From positions 291,091 to 355,090 of the forward strand of contig NZ_FCOJ02000001.1 of the NCBI RefSeq assembly GCF_001545035.1: a stretch of DNA of 64,000 nucleotides, given 5' to 3'. Position 1 is the stretch's first letter; every line of letters begins with the position of its first letter. This document shows, in pieces, positions 41,795-52,050 of the stretch. The stretch is from Caballeronia glebae. GTDB taxonomy: Bacteria > Pseudomonadota > Gammaproteobacteria > Burkholderiales > Burkholderiaceae. The position numbers were made by a program, and so were the translations under genes. Below the pieces are notes generated by a model. The model was not told where the DNA came from, made no database searches, and saw nothing but the letters and a program-made list of their open reading frames with translations.

Positions 41795-42811
41795 ATGAAC
41801 AAGACCACTCTGCAACTGGCATGCGCGGTTCTGTTTTGCGCCGCGCAACTTGCCCACGCTGACACCACCGCCAATTCCTCGTCGGGCTCGGTTTCGGGTT
41901 CGACGTCCACGGGCATCGGCCAGGGCGGCGGATCGAGCCTGAACAATATCGGCACGTCGGCGAACTCGACGGCCAACACCAGTTCCAATTCGTCGTCGGT
42001 GGGCGGCCTCGGCGTCGCGACGGCAAGCGGCGGACGTTCGAACGCGCAGGGCGGCTCGTCGAGCGCGCAGGGCGGTACATCGAACGCGCGTGGCGGTTCG
42101 TCGAATGTGAACATCTCGCTGTCGATGCCGACGCTCACGACGTCGGGTCCGGATGCGAGCGGCACGGACGCGACCAACAAGGCAGCCACCAGCGGCCCCG
42201 GCACGAGCGCCTTCGACACGCGCACGACGGTCGATTACAACCAGAGCTCGTACTCGGTGCGCACCACGCCGGCGATCGCCGCGCCGTCGCTTACGACGAC
42301 GCTCTCCGACACCTGCATGGGCTCGGCCAGCTTCGGGCTGTCGATCACGGGCTTCGGCGCGACGGGCGGCACGACCCTCGTCGATCAGGCTTGCGTACGC
42401 CGTCTCGATGCACGCGAATTCCGCGCAATGGGCCTGACCGATGTCGCGCTCGCGCTGCTCTGCCAGAGCGATGCGAACCGCCGCGCGGTCGAGGCCACGG
42501 GTCATCTGTGTCCCGGAACGACCACGCCGCTCGTGAAATCGGGCGAAGACGCGGTGCTTTCGGATGACGAGCGGTATCGCGATCCGCTGGTGCGCGCGCG
42601 TCTCGGTTTGCCGATGACCGCGGCCAACAATCCGGAAGTGAACCTGAAGACCCGCAACGAGGCCAAGCAGGATCAACCGGCGCCCGCGAAACAGATCGCG
42701 CAGCCGACGCCGGTCGCGGCCCGCGTGTACGATCAGACTGACAGCACGAATGGCGTCGAAGTGGCCAGCGCGCCCATCGGCGAGAAGATCGAAGTCTCGC
42801 TGGTGAAGTGA
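41795..42811 (+). CDS. Secreted low-complexity protein with a cysteine-containing domain, 338 aa
   Basis: Signal peptide MNKTTLQLACAVLFCAAQLAHA. The first mature part is Ser/Gly/Asn-rich with short imperfect repeats of the type SNAQGGSS, SSAQGGTS, SNARGGSS (about residues 89-110). The middle (about 175-250) looks folded, with four cysteines (DTCMGSASFG, DQACVRRLDA, LLCQSD, GHLCPG) and a helix-rich core. The end is Pro/Ala/Gln-rich. I cannot name the folded domain. It sits with proteins A and B and a fourth secreted protein, and probably works with them outside the cell. Confidence 0.7.
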   Translation: MNKTTLQLACAVLFCAAQLAHADTTANSSSGSVSGSTSTGIGQGGGSSLNNIGTSANSTANTSSNSSSVGGLGVATASGGRSNAQGGSSSAQGGTSNARGGSSNVNISLSMPTLTTSGPDASGTDATNKAATSGPGTSAFDTRTTVDYNQSSYSVRTTPAIAAPSLTTTLSDTCMGSASFGLSITGFGATGGTTLVDQACVRRLDAREFRAMGLTDVALALLCQSDANRRAVEATGHLCPGTTTPLVKSGEDAVLSDDERYRDPLVRARLGLPMTAANNPEVNLKTRNEAKQDQPAPAKQIAQPTPVAARVYDQTDSTNGVEVASAPIGEKIEVSLVK

Positions 42812-42954
42812 GGAAGCAAGAGATCCAGTGGCCGCGTGAGGCCATGGAGCAACAGAGACGCGTCTGAGCAATCGGGCCGTCTCTACCTTTGAAGGGTTGG
42901 CTCTGAAAGACTGGTCCCGGAGAGTCAACCCTCGTTTTCCCGCTGAGGCATGCG

Positions 42955-43581
42955 ATGAAGAGTCACAAGAAAATGGCGGCCATCGCGCTCGCGGCGAGTG
43001 CGATGGTCTCGATGATGCCGACGAGCGCGCGCGCCGATGCAAGCGCCGGCGTGATCTGGGCCGCGAACCCGGTCGGCGTGCAGTCGATGCCCGATGCGCA
43101 GGCGCTCGCGCTGTTGTCTTCGAGCGGCTATGTGCCCTTGCGAAGCTCGGGCGGCAAGTGCCTGCTCGTCGCGCGGCGCGGCACGCAGATCGTCGCGGTG
43201 GAATTGTTGCCGCTCTCGATTGGCCCGAACGTGATCGGATGGAAGCCGCAACAGATCGACATGAGCACGCTTACGTCGAAGTGGGGCTACGAGCCGCCGA
43301 AATCGTCGATCGATACGAAGAGTTTCGGCAATCCCGTGACGAGCACGATCTCGGAAGCAAGCAAGACCGATACGTCGAAAGGCGGATCGTATGCGCGCGC
43401 GAGCAGTTGGAGCAACGGTCAGGTCGAAGCGCATAGCAGCGCGATTGCGTCGGCCTCGGGCGAGACCGAAGCCGCCGAATCGGTGACGGTGAACGGCAAG
43501 ACGTATCGCAAGTACAGCCATTTCAAACCGGCGACAGCCGAAGCGCCGGTGGCGGCATCGGACGAATATTTTTGTCAGTGA
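42955..43581 (+). CDS. Secreted hypothetical protein, 208 aa
   Basis: Signal peptide (about 1-28, ending PTSARA). The mature part begins with a compact region (QALALLSSSGYVPLRSSGGKCLLVARRGTQIVAVELLPL), then a Ser/Thr/Ala-rich segment (STISEASKTDTSKGGSYARASSWSNGQ) and a terminal YFCQ. Two cysteines could pair. No family recognised. Fourth in the row of same-strand secreted proteins. Convergent with the sensor kinase gene, ten bases apart. Confidence 0.7.
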   Translation: MKSHKKMAAIALAASAMVSMMPTSARADASAGVIWAANPVGVQSMPDAQALALLSSSGYVPLRSSGGKCLLVARRGTQIVAVELLPLSIGPNVIGWKPQQIDMSTLTSKWGYEPPKSSIDTKSFGNPVTSTISEASKTDTSKGGSYARASSWSNGQVEAHSSAIASASGETEAAESVTVNGKTYRKYSHFKPATAEAPVAASDEYFCQ

Positions 43582-43591
43582 GGCGCGCGGC

Positions 43592-45079
43592 TCAGGTCGT
43601 GGCGGACTTCGTTCCGACGACCGGCGGCACGGGCAAGGCCACGTCCTCGACGGTTCGCGATTCATTGCCGAAACGCGCGACCGAGAACGAGAACGTGTTG
43701 ACGCCGTGCTCGCTCGTCGCCGACACCGTGCCGCGATGCATCTCCGCCACCGCCTTCACGATGGCAAGCCCGAGGCCGTGATTTTCGCGGCTGTTCGTGC
43801 GTGAACTCTCCGCGCGATAGAAGCGGTCGAAGAGATGCTCCATCACGTGCGGCTGGATCGGTTCGCCGGGATTGGCCACCGCGATGCGAATACGCCCATG
43901 CTCGCGCGTGATCGACACGGCGATGGTCGCGCCCGGCGCGCAATGCTGAATCGCGTTCATCACGAGATTGGACAGCGCGCGCCCGAACAGCGACGTGTTG
44001 ACGAAAGCGCGCGCATCGCCGCTTGCAAGCGCGCGGACCTGGGCTTCTTCCAGCGGAATTTCCAGAAACTCCAGCGTTCGGCCGACCTCCGCCGCGAGCG
44101 ACACGTCGACGAGTCCAGTGGCGCGCTCGCCCTGATCGGCGCGCGCGAGAAACAGCATGTCGTTGATGATCGCGCGCACGCGCTCGAACTCTTCGAGATT
44201 CGACTGCAGCGTGTGACGCAACTCGTCGATCGAGCGGTCGCGCGTCAATGCAACTTCCGTCTGGCCGATGAGAATCGTGACCGGCGTGCGCAACTCGTGC
44301 GCGACGTCGGCGTTGAAGGATTCGAGCCGGCCGTATGCGTGATCGAGCCGTTCCAGCGCGCCGTTGAAGGACTTCGCGAGATCGTCGAGTTCCATCGGCA
44401 GCGCGCGCGTGTTCAGGCGTTGCGAGCGATTGGTCGGACTCAGCTTCGATGCATCGCGTGTGAGGCGCGCAAGCGGCGCGAGACCGAGCCGCGCGACCGA
44501 ATAACTCAGCAGCAAAACGGCGATGGTGGCGAGCGCCATCAGCGCGGCGAGCGCGAGACCGAACGCGCGCATGGTGTGGACGTTCGGCGCGCAGTCGATC
44601 GCGACGAAGAGTTGCAGGGGCGGACGGTCCGCGTTGGGCGGAATCGTGAGCGTGGTCATCAGCATGTCGTAGGCGCGGTCTTCCGGATGGAAGCGCGCAT
44701 AGCCGCCCATCACGCGCTTGACGACGCGTCCCGCGGGCGGCGAGCCGTATTCGAAGCGCGGATCGTTGCTCGACACGGCAAAGAGCGTGGAACCGTCGCG
44801 CGGCGTGATGTCGGCGAGCTTCTCTTTCGCGATCTTCCATTTGTCCGGCGTCGACACGTGCGCGACGATGAGCCGCGCGACCTCCGCACGGTTGTCGAGC
44901 GAGTCGCGCAAATGCTGCTCCAGTTGCACGCGCAGCACGAGAAACAGTCCCGAACCGACGAGCGCGAACACGAACAGCGCGACGAGCGCGAACATAAAGG
45001 CGAGACGCCGCGATATGGAGCGCTGCGTGCGCCGCTCGCGCGCTTCGTGCGGCGTCGACGATGTCCACTGCGTGTTCAT
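43592..45079 (-). CDS. Sensor histidine kinase, CusS/IrlS-like
   Basis: 495 residues: two membrane helices (about 26-50 and 175-198) flanking a periplasmic sensor of about 125 residues, a HAMP region, HisKA with His261 in NADVAHELRTPVT and a HATPase with NLVMNAIQH and HGLGLAIVKAV. Closest in form to metal-responsive kinases. Overlaps its response regulator by four bases. Signal unproven. Confidence 0.9.
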   Translation of the reverse strand: MNTQWTSSTPHEARERRTQRSISRRLAFMFALVALFVFALVGSGLFLVLRVQLEQHLRDSLDNRAEVARLIVAHVSTPDKWKIAKEKLADITPRDGSTLFAVSSNDPRFEYGSPPAGRVVKRVMGGYARFHPEDRAYDMLMTTLTIPPNADRPPLQLFVAIDCAPNVHTMRAFGLALAALMALATIAVLLLSYSVARLGLAPLARLTRDASKLSPTNRSQRLNTRALPMELDDLAKSFNGALERLDHAYGRLESFNADVAHELRTPVTILIGQTEVALTRDRSIDELRHTLQSNLEEFERVRAIINDMLFLARADQGERATGLVDVSLAAEVGRTLEFLEIPLEEAQVRALASGDARAFVNTSLFGRALSNLVMNAIQHCAPGATIAVSITREHGRIRIAVANPGEPIQPHVMEHLFDRFYRAESSRTNSRENHGLGLAIVKAVAEMHRGTVSATSEHGVNTFSFSVARFGNESRTVEDVALPVPPVVGTKSATT

Positions 45080-45789
45080 GATGGTCTCGCGTCTTCCCTT
45101 GCTTCGCGCGTGTCGCGGACCTCGCGCACTTCGAGCACGTAGCCCATGCCGCGCACGGTATGCAGCAGTTTCGTGCGGAACGGTCCGTCGAGTTTCGCGC
45201 GCAGTCGCTTGATCGCCGTTTCGACGACGTTCGTGTGGCTTTCGAAATCGACTTCCCAGACGAGTTCGGTGATCGCGGTCTTCGAGAGAATGTCGCCGTG
45301 GCGGCGCGCGAGCACCGAGAGCAACTGGAACTCCTTCGCGGTGAGATCGAGCCGCACGCCATCGCGTGTCGCGCGGCGGCCGATCAGGTCGACGTATAGA
45401 TCGCCGACGGAAATCAGCGTCGATTCCTGCGCGCGTGTGCGCCGAGCGAGCGCATGCAGACGCTCGACCAGTTCGAGAAACGAGAACGGCTTCGTGAGAT
45501 AGTCGTCCGCGCCTTCGCGCAGGCCGCGCACGCGATCGTTGATGTGATCGCGCGCGGTCAGCATGATGACCGGCGTCGATTTCTGCAGGCGCAGCGCCTT
45601 CAATACCGCGAAGCCGTCGCGTCTCGGCAGCATCACGTCGAGCACGATCACGTCGTAGTCGTATTCGATGGCGAGATGCGTGCCTTCCTCGCCATCCATC
45701 GCGATATCGACGACCCAGCCTTGCTCGGTCAACCCCGAGCGCAGGTAATCCACCACTTTGTGTTCGTCTTCGACTATCAGGACTTTCAT
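45076..45789 (-). CDS. OmpR-type response regulator, CusR/IrlR-like
   Basis: 237 residues: receiver with Asp51 (VIVLDVMLPRRDG) and Lys in YLTKPFSFLEL, then a winged-helix DNA-binding domain (LTAKEFQLLSVLARRHGDILSK, TNVVETAIKRLRAKLD). ATG 45789 starts at MKVLIVEDE; an ATG nine bases upstream is less typical. It pairs with the kinase downstream and lies next to an RND efflux operon on the same strand, its likely target. Confidence 0.92.
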   Translation of the reverse strand: MKVLIVEDEHKVVDYLRSGLTEQGWVVDIAMDGEEGTHLAIEYDYDVIVLDVMLPRRDGFAVLKALRLQKSTPVIMLTARDHINDRVRGLREGADDYLTKPFSFLELVERLHALARRTRAQESTLISVGDLYVDLIGRRATRDGVRLDLTAKEFQLLSVLARRHGDILSKTAITELVWEVDFESHTNVVETAIKRLRAKLDGPFRTKLLHTVRGMGYVLEVREVRDTREAREDARPS

Positions 45790-45884
45790 GCCTGGCACCT
45801 ATGCGCGTTCAGTGTGTGTTTACCGTATTGTTCAACTGCTAACTATACGAGTCTCGCGGGCATCGTGCATACGTTTTGATCAAC

Positions 45885-47363
45885 TCAGCGTGCAGGCGGC
45901 TTGTCGCTTGCCTCGTTGGTTGCGTTTGCAACTTCTTCGCTATCGTGCGCCGCGTCATTTGAATTCCAGCCGCCGCCCAATGCTTTCACGAGCGCCACCG
46001 AAACAGTGCGCTGCTGCCCGTGAATCTGCACATCCTGCCGCTCGCTCGTGAGCAATTGCTGCTGCGCGGTGATCACGTCGAGATAGGCGACGAGTCCGCC
46101 CGAGTAGCGATCGTTCGCGAGCGACAGCAGGCGTTGCGCATCGACCACCGCGGCGTGCGATTGCTTCGCCGCGCCGTCCAGCACCGACAATCCGACGATG
46201 CCGTCCTGCACTTGCTGAAATGCGCCCAGCACGGTCTGCCGATAATTCGCGACCGCTGCAACATAGCCCTCGTTCGCGAACTCGACGGCGGCCGCGCGCC
46301 GTCCGCCATCGAACACGACCTGGCTCGCCATCGTGCCGATGGTCCACAGGAGGCTCGGCGCGGAGATCAGGCTCGACAGTGCCGTGCTTTCCCAGCCGAC
46401 CGTGCCGTTCAACGTTAGACTCGGAAAGAACGCCGCCTTCGCGACGCCGATCTGCGCATTGGCCGCGGCCATCGAGCGCTCGGCGGACGCGACGTCGGGC
46501 CTGCGCTGCAACACGTCGCTCGGTATGCCGAGTGGGATCGGTGGGAGCGGGCGGTCGTTCAATTCCGGCGCGATCGAGAATTGCGGCGCCGGCGTGCCGA
46601 CGAGCGCGGCGATCGCATGTTCGAATTGCGCGCGCTGATTCAGAAGCAATTGCGCCTGCACGCGCGTCTGGTCGAGTTGCGCCTGTTGTTGCAGCACATC
46701 GAGTCCCGACACCGCGCCCAAATCGTGTTGCGTCTGCACGTAGTCGAGCGCTTTCTTCTGCAGAACGACGGAGCGGTTCAACACGTCGATCTCAGCGTCG
46801 AGCTCGCGCATCGAAAAGTAGTCGCTGGCGAGATCGGTGGTCAGCACGAGACGCGCGTTCGCGAGATCGTCGCGCGACTGATCCGCCGATGCATGCGCGG
46901 CCTCCACTTCGCGCCGGATGCGGCCGAAGAGATCGACGTCGTAGTTGACCGTCGGCGCGAGCTTCAGATCGTTCTGCACGGTGGTGCTGTTCGGCGTCGC
47001 GTAATTGTTGACGGGGCGATTCCTCGAAATGCGCGAGCGTGACGCGTTCGCGCCCAGATCGATTTCGGGCAGCGCGAGCGAGGACGTTTGCGCGAGCGTG
47101 GCGCGAGCCTGCGCGTAATGCGCACTCGCGGCGGCGAGCGTCTGATTCTGCGCGAGCGCCTGCGTTTCCAGCCCGCTCAACGCGACGTCGCCGAAGCCTT
47201 GCCACCAGTCGAGCGCGAGCGGCGCATGCGACGGCTCGCCCACGCGCCAGTACGAATCCGTCTGCCACGTGGGCGGTGTTTCCGCGACGGGCCGGCGATA
47301 GTCGGGCCCGACGGTGCACGCCGCGAGCAGCGCCACGAGCGTGATGCCAAGCGCGCTTTTCAT
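45885..47363 (-). CDS. RND efflux outer-membrane lipoprotein, NodT family
   Basis: 492 residues. Lipoprotein signal with lipobox LAAC (Cys16), the hallmark CTVGPDYRRP, and two OEP repeats forming a TolC-like channel. It completes the tripartite pump encoded just upstream. Start overlaps the adaptor stop by four bases. Confidence 0.93.
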   Translation of the reverse strand: MKSALGITLVALLAACTVGPDYRRPVAETPPTWQTDSYWRVGEPSHAPLALDWWQGFGDVALSGLETQALAQNQTLAAASAHYAQARATLAQTSSLALPEIDLGANASRSRISRNRPVNNYATPNSTTVQNDLKLAPTVNYDVDLFGRIRREVEAAHASADQSRDDLANARLVLTTDLASDYFSMRELDAEIDVLNRSVVLQKKALDYVQTQHDLGAVSGLDVLQQQAQLDQTRVQAQLLLNQRAQFEHAIAALVGTPAPQFSIAPELNDRPLPPIPLGIPSDVLQRRPDVASAERSMAAANAQIGVAKAAFFPSLTLNGTVGWESTALSSLISAPSLLWTIGTMASQVVFDGGRRAAAVEFANEGYVAAVANYRQTVLGAFQQVQDGIVGLSVLDGAAKQSHAAVVDAQRLLSLANDRYSGGLVAYLDVITAQQQLLTSERQDVQIHGQQRTVSVALVKALGGGWNSNDAAHDSEEVANATNEASDKPPAR

Positions 47364-48601
47364 GACGCGGCCTTGCCGCCCGACGCGGGCTGCTGTGGCG
47401 CTTGCTGCGGCGCGATCACGACATGATCGCCATCGGCGACCGAATCGCTCGGGTTGATGATGATCTTGTCGGTCGCCTCGACACCGCTCTCGATTTCGAG
47501 CGATTGCCCGAGATCCTGCGCGATCACGATCTTGTGCAGACGCACGTGTCCGTCGGCATCGACAACGGCGAGGCGCGGGCCTTCGGAACGGAAAAGCAGC
47601 GCATTGCCCGGCACGAGCAGGCGAGCATGCGCGGTCGCGGGCAGCGACACCTGCACATACGCGCCGGGCCGCAGACGTCCATCGGAATTGGGCAGCGTCA
47701 CTTCCACTTGCAACGAACGCGTGGGCACGTCGATCGCGCCGGAAATGTGCGTGATCTTGCCGTGAAACTGTTCGCCCGGAAGCTCCGCCTGCGAGACGGT
47801 CACGTCCTGCCCGACCGAGACGTTCTGCGCGTACGCCTGCGGCAACTGCACGAATACGCGCAACGGGTCGCTCTGCGCGAGCGCGAAGAGCGCGCGGCTC
47901 GTGCCGCTGCCCGCATCGATGAGATCGCCCACGTCGACATTGCGCTGCGTGACCACGCCCGCGAACGGCGCGACGATGCGCTTGAACGATTCGAGCTGGC
48001 GCAGACGCTTCACGTTGGCGTCGGCGGCGGCGAGATTCGCGACGTCCTGGTTGTACGTGCTTTGACGTTCGTCGAGTTCCTGTTGAGACACGGCGTCGCG
48101 CTGACGCAATTGCTGCCAGCGTTCGAGCGAGCTTTTCGCGAGGCCTAAGCTCGATGCGGTCTGATCTCGCTGCGCCACCGCTTGCGCCAGTTCCTGATCG
48201 ATCTCGGGCGTGTCGAGGTCGGCGAGCAACTGGCCTTGCTTCACGCGCGAGCCGATATCAACATACCAGTGCAGCAGATAACCCGTTGCTCGCGCATAGA
48301 TCGGCGATTCGACGAAGCCGCGCAAGGTCCCCGGCAAGGTCGTTTCACCGCCGCCGTCGGTTTGCTTCGGCATGACGACGTTCACGTATTGCTGCGCGTT
48401 CTGTTGCGTACGCGTGGCGATGGAATGGCTATGCAGCATGTCGGTGACGACCGTGCGCGTCGCGCCTATCGCGAGCAACGCGAGCACGATTACAAGCGCG
48501 ATCTTCGCGCGTTTCCACTCGACATTGCGCGGCGGCAATGCGGGTCCTTCGTTCGGGTCGCGAGCGGGAATCGCAAGCGATGCGTGCTTCTTTTCAGTCA
48601 T
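47360..48601 (-). CDS. RND efflux periplasmic adaptor
   Basis: 413 residues. Membrane anchor near residues 32-50 (IALVIVLALLAIGATRTVV), biotinyl/lipoyl-like domain (DIGSRVKQGQLLADLDTPEI), an alpha hairpin (about 135-190), and beta-barrel and proximal domains (GAYVQVSLPA, PGNALLFRSEGPRLAVVD). It links the RND pump to the NodT channel. It lies 21 bases after the RND gene. Confidence 0.93.
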   Translation of the reverse strand: MTEKKHASLAIPARDPNEGPALPPRNVEWKRAKIALVIVLALLAIGATRTVVTDMLHSHSIATRTQQNAQQYVNVVMPKQTDGGGETTLPGTLRGFVESPIYARATGYLLHWYVDIGSRVKQGQLLADLDTPEIDQELAQAVAQRDQTASSLGLAKSSLERWQQLRQRDAVSQQELDERQSTYNQDVANLAAADANVKRLRQLESFKRIVAPFAGVVTQRNVDVGDLIDAGSGTSRALFALAQSDPLRVFVQLPQAYAQNVSVGQDVTVSQAELPGEQFHGKITHISGAIDVPTRSLQVEVTLPNSDGRLRPGAYVQVSLPATAHARLLVPGNALLFRSEGPRLAVVDADGHVRLHKIVIAQDLGQSLEIESGVEATDKIIINPSDSVADGDHVVIAPQQAPQQPASGGKAAS

Positions 48602-48622
48602 GTTCGTCGGGATGCTTGGATG

Positions 48623-51600
48623 TCAGTGTTGGCCGCTGCCGTCTCGATGTTGCGTCTGATCCTTGTGCGCGGCGCGGCGTGCGAGACGCGCGTGAATGCC
48701 CGCAAAGATCAGCGGCACGAAAAAGAGCGTGGAAACCGTTGCGAACAGGAGGCCGCCGATCACGGCGCGACCGAGCGGCGCGTTCTGCTCCGCGCCTTCG
48801 CCGAGGCCGAGCGCCATCGGAACCATGCCGATGATCATCGCGAACGCCGTCATCAAAACGGGACGAATGCGGCTCGCGCCCGCTTCGAGCGCGGCGGTGA
48901 GCGGCGGCATGCCGGCGTTCAGACGTTGCCGCGCGAACGAGACCATCAGAATGCTGTTCGCGGTGGCGACGCCCATCGTCATGATCGCGCCGGTGAGCGC
49001 GGGCACGCTCAGGTGCGTGCCGGTGAGAAAGAGCATCCAGATGATGCCCGCGAGCGCGGCGGGCAATGCGCTCACGATGATGAGCGGATCGACCCACGAC
49101 TGGAAGTTCACGACGATCAACAGATACACGAGCACGATCGCCATCGCGACGCCGAGGCCGAGGCCGAAGAACGACGTGCGCATCGTTTCGACCTGACCGC
49201 GCACGGCGATCTGCGTGCCGCGCGGAAGCGTCTTGCGCGCTTCATCGACAAGATGATTCACCTGCCGCGCAACGCTGCCGAGATCGCGCCCTTCGACGCT
49301 CACGAAGAGATCGATCACGGGCCGGATGTTGTAGTGCGTGACGACCGCGAACTGATTTTGCGGCGAGAGGCGCACGAGATTGCCGAGCAGTTGCGTCGGT
49401 CCGTTGAGCGATGCGGAAACGGGCGTGCGCAGCAGTTCGTCGATCGATGAAACCTGATACTGCGGCGTCTGCACCGCGAGGTTGTATTCGACGCCGTTGC
49501 GCGGATTGAACCAGAATCCCGGCGCGGTTTGCGAACTTCCCGACAGCGAAACCAGCACGTTCTGTGCGACGTTGCTCGCCGAGAGATTGAGCTGTTGCAG
49601 TCGCGTGCGATCCATCTGCAAGTCGATGGCGGGCTCGTCGAGCTTTTGCTGAATGTGCGTATCGACATTGCCGGGAATCATGCGGATCTGCTTCATCAGC
49701 CTGCTCGCGACTTCGAAATTCGCCTGACCGTTCTGGCCTTGAATCTGCACGTCGATGGCGGCGGGCAGGCCGAAGTTCAGGATTTGCGTGACGATGTCCG
49801 CGGGCTGAAAGAAGAACTCGACACCGGGAAAGCGGCGCGGCAGGAGCGCGCGCAATTCGTCGATGTACTTTTGCGTCGGCGCGTGATCGGGATTGAGCGC
49901 GACCTGGATCTCGCCGTCGAGCGTGCCGATCGTTCCGGCATTGCTGTACGACAGGTTGATGCCGCTATAAGGCAGGCCGAGGTTGTCGAGGATCGTCGCG
50001 AGTTCGTCTTGCGGCACGACTTGGCGCACGACCTTCTCGACTTCATCCGCGAGACGCGCGGTTTCCTCGATACGCGTGCCGGTCGGCGCGCGCATGTGCA
50101 GGCGGATATCGCCTGCATCGACGCTCGGGAAGAAGTCCTCGCCGAGCGCGAACACGAGCCCCGCCGAAAGCAGACAGAAGCCGAGAAAGAGCGAAGCGAA
50201 CATACGCCGCTTCACGAGCAGCCTCGACAGAATCACGATATACGCGCCGCGCATGCGCTCGAAACCGCGATCGAAACGGCGATGCAGACGCATGAAGAGA
50301 TTCGGCCGCGCTTTTGCGTCGGGCGCGTGCGCGTGGCCCATCAAGAGCATCGCGAGCGTCGGCACGAGCGTGCGCGACAGTATGTACGACGCGAGCATCG
50401 CGAACACGACGGCTTCGGCGAGCGGCACGAACAGGAATTTGGCGACGCCGGTGAGAAAGAACATCGGCACGAACACGATGCAGATGCATAGCGTCGAAAC
50501 GAGCGCGGGCACCGCGATTTCACCCGCGCCATCGAGAATCGCGTCGTGCAGGTTCGTGCCGAGATGCAGATGGCGCTCGATGTTTTCGATCGTCACCGTG
50601 GCATCGTCGACGAGAATGCCGACCGCGAGCGCGAGACCGCCCAGCGTCATGATATTGATGGTCTGCCCGAGCGCATGCAGGACGATCAGCGACGAGAGAA
50701 TCGAAAGCGGAATCGAAATCGCGATGATGCAGGTGCTGCGCCAGTTGCCGAGAAAGAGCAGGATCATCGCGGCGGTGAGCACGGCGGCGATAAGCGCTTC
50801 GCGCACGACGCCCTGCACGGCGGCCTTCACGAACACGGACTGATCGAAGAGCGCGCTGATCTTCAGATCGGGCGGCAGCGACGCCCGCGCCTGCGGCAAG
50901 AGGTCTTGCAGCGTATTGACGATCGAAAGCGTCGATGCGTTGCCGTTTTTCAGTACCGAGATCAGCACGCCGCGACGACCGTCCTGGCGCACGATATTGG
51001 TCTGCGGCGAGAAGCCGTCGCGCACGTGGGCGACTTCGCGCAAGTAGGTCGTCGCGCCGTTGATCGTGCGTACCGGAATGTCGTTCAGGCCCGCGACCGT
51101 CGTGGGCGAGCCATTCATATTGATGGTGTATTCGCGCGGGCCGATCTTCGCGGTGCCGGTCGGCAGGATCAGGTTCTGCGCGTTGACGGCCTGCACGACA
51201 TCGGTCGGCGTGAGGCCTTTGGCGAGCAGCGCGCGCGTGTCCAGATCGACGGAGATGAGGCGCGTCTTGCCGCCATAGGGGTAAGGCACGGCCGCACCCG
51301 GAATCGTCACGAGTTGCGGACGCAGGAAGTTGAGCGCGGTGTCGTTCAGGTCTTGTTCGGATTGCTTCGGGCTGGAAAGACCGAGCTGGATGACCGGAAT
51401 GCTCGACGCCGAATAGCTGATCACGAGCGGCGGCGTCGCGCCCGGCGGCATCTGCTTCAATTGCGCCTGCTCGACGGCGACCGTTTGCGCGATCGCGGTC
51501 TGGATGTTCGCCGTCGGTTGCAAAAAGAGCTTGATGATCGCAATGCCCTGCAGCGATTGCGACTCGATGTGCTCGATGTTGTTCACCGTGGTCGTGAGAC

Positions 51601-51808
51601 TGCGCTCATTGACCGACGTGATGCGATTGGCCATGTCCTGCGCGGACAAACCGGTGTAGTTCCAGATGATGCTGACAACGGGAATATCGATTTCGGGAAG
51701 CACGTCCACCGGCGTCGTCACGAGGACGAAGGGCGTCGCCAGCAGAATCATGATGGCCATCACGATGAACGTGTAAGGCCGCTTAAGCGCAACGTTGACT
51801 ATCCACAT
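48623..51808 (-). CDS. RND-family efflux transporter, inner-membrane pump
   Basis: 1061 residues, twelve membrane helices and two large periplasmic loops. Proton-relay residues are present in LAVGILVDDATVTIENIERH, and the start MWIVNVALKRPYTFIVMAI is typical of HAE-1/MdtB-like pumps. It exports drugs or hydrophobic toxicants with proton antiport. ATG 51808 is chosen as the family start. First gene of the operon pump-adaptor-channel; the two-component pair follows. Confidence 0.93.
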   Translation of the reverse strand: MWIVNVALKRPYTFIVMAIMILLATPFVLVTTPVDVLPEIDIPVVSIIWNYTGLSAQDMANRITSVNERSLTTTVNNIEHIESQSLQGIAIIKLFLQPTANIQTAIAQTVAVEQAQLKQMPPGATPPLVISYSASSIPVIQLGLSSPKQSEQDLNDTALNFLRPQLVTIPGAAVPYPYGGKTRLISVDLDTRALLAKGLTPTDVVQAVNAQNLILPTGTAKIGPREYTINMNGSPTTVAGLNDIPVRTINGATTYLREVAHVRDGFSPQTNIVRQDGRRGVLISVLKNGNASTLSIVNTLQDLLPQARASLPPDLKISALFDQSVFVKAAVQGVVREALIAAVLTAAMILLFLGNWRSTCIIAISIPLSILSSLIVLHALGQTINIMTLGGLALAVGILVDDATVTIENIERHLHLGTNLHDAILDGAGEIAVPALVSTLCICIVFVPMFFLTGVAKFLFVPLAEAVVFAMLASYILSRTLVPTLAMLLMGHAHAPDAKARPNLFMRLHRRFDRGFERMRGAYIVILSRLLVKRRMFASLFLGFCLLSAGLVFALGEDFFPSVDAGDIRLHMRAPTGTRIEETARLADEVEKVVRQVVPQDELATILDNLGLPYSGINLSYSNAGTIGTLDGEIQVALNPDHAPTQKYIDELRALLPRRFPGVEFFFQPADIVTQILNFGLPAAIDVQIQGQNGQANFEVASRLMKQIRMIPGNVDTHIQQKLDEPAIDLQMDRTRLQQLNLSASNVAQNVLVSLSGSSQTAPGFWFNPRNGVEYNLAVQTPQYQVSSIDELLRTPVSASLNGPTQLLGNLVRLSPQNQFAVVTHYNIRPVIDLFVSVEGRDLGSVARQVNHLVDEARKTLPRGTQIAVRGQVETMRTSFFGLGLGVAMAIVLVYLLIVVNFQSWVDPLIIVSALPAALAGIIWMLFLTGTHLSVPALTGAIMTMGVATANSILMVSFARQRLNAGMPPLTAALEAGASRIRPVLMTAFAMIIGMVPMALGLGEGAEQNAPLGRAVIGGLLFATVSTLFFVPLIFAGIHARLARRAAHKDQTQHRDGSGQH

Positions 51809-51994
51809 TGAGTCGTTCGGAAAATGCTTGGGAAGGGCGCTGCGAAATAAACGAATGCGGCGCGCGAGACGCAATGACGGAGCGAGGCGTGCGGTTCGCC
51901 ATCAGTCTCGCTATGGTAGTGGCCGGGTGCCAACGAGAATATGGCGCGAAAATGGCGCTTATGTCAGATTAGGCAAATTGAAAGCAAGCTTACG

Positions 51995-52021
51995 AAAGCG
52001 CGCGGTAGGGCCGCGCGCTTT
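51995..52021. terminator. Terminator after the first DUF4148 gene
   Basis: AAAGCGCGCGG, loop TAGGG, CCGCGCGCTTT (51995-52021). It lies between the minus-strand DUF4148 gene and the RND operon. Confidence 0.65.
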
Positions 52022-52050
52022 GCACTCGAATATCCGGGAATAACAGCGCT

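Noticed and set aside
41866..42120. Possible DNA minisatellite or CRISPR-like array in the third secreted-protein gene
   Set aside because: The repeats are short, imperfect and in frame (Ser/Asn/Gly codons); there are no regular spacers.
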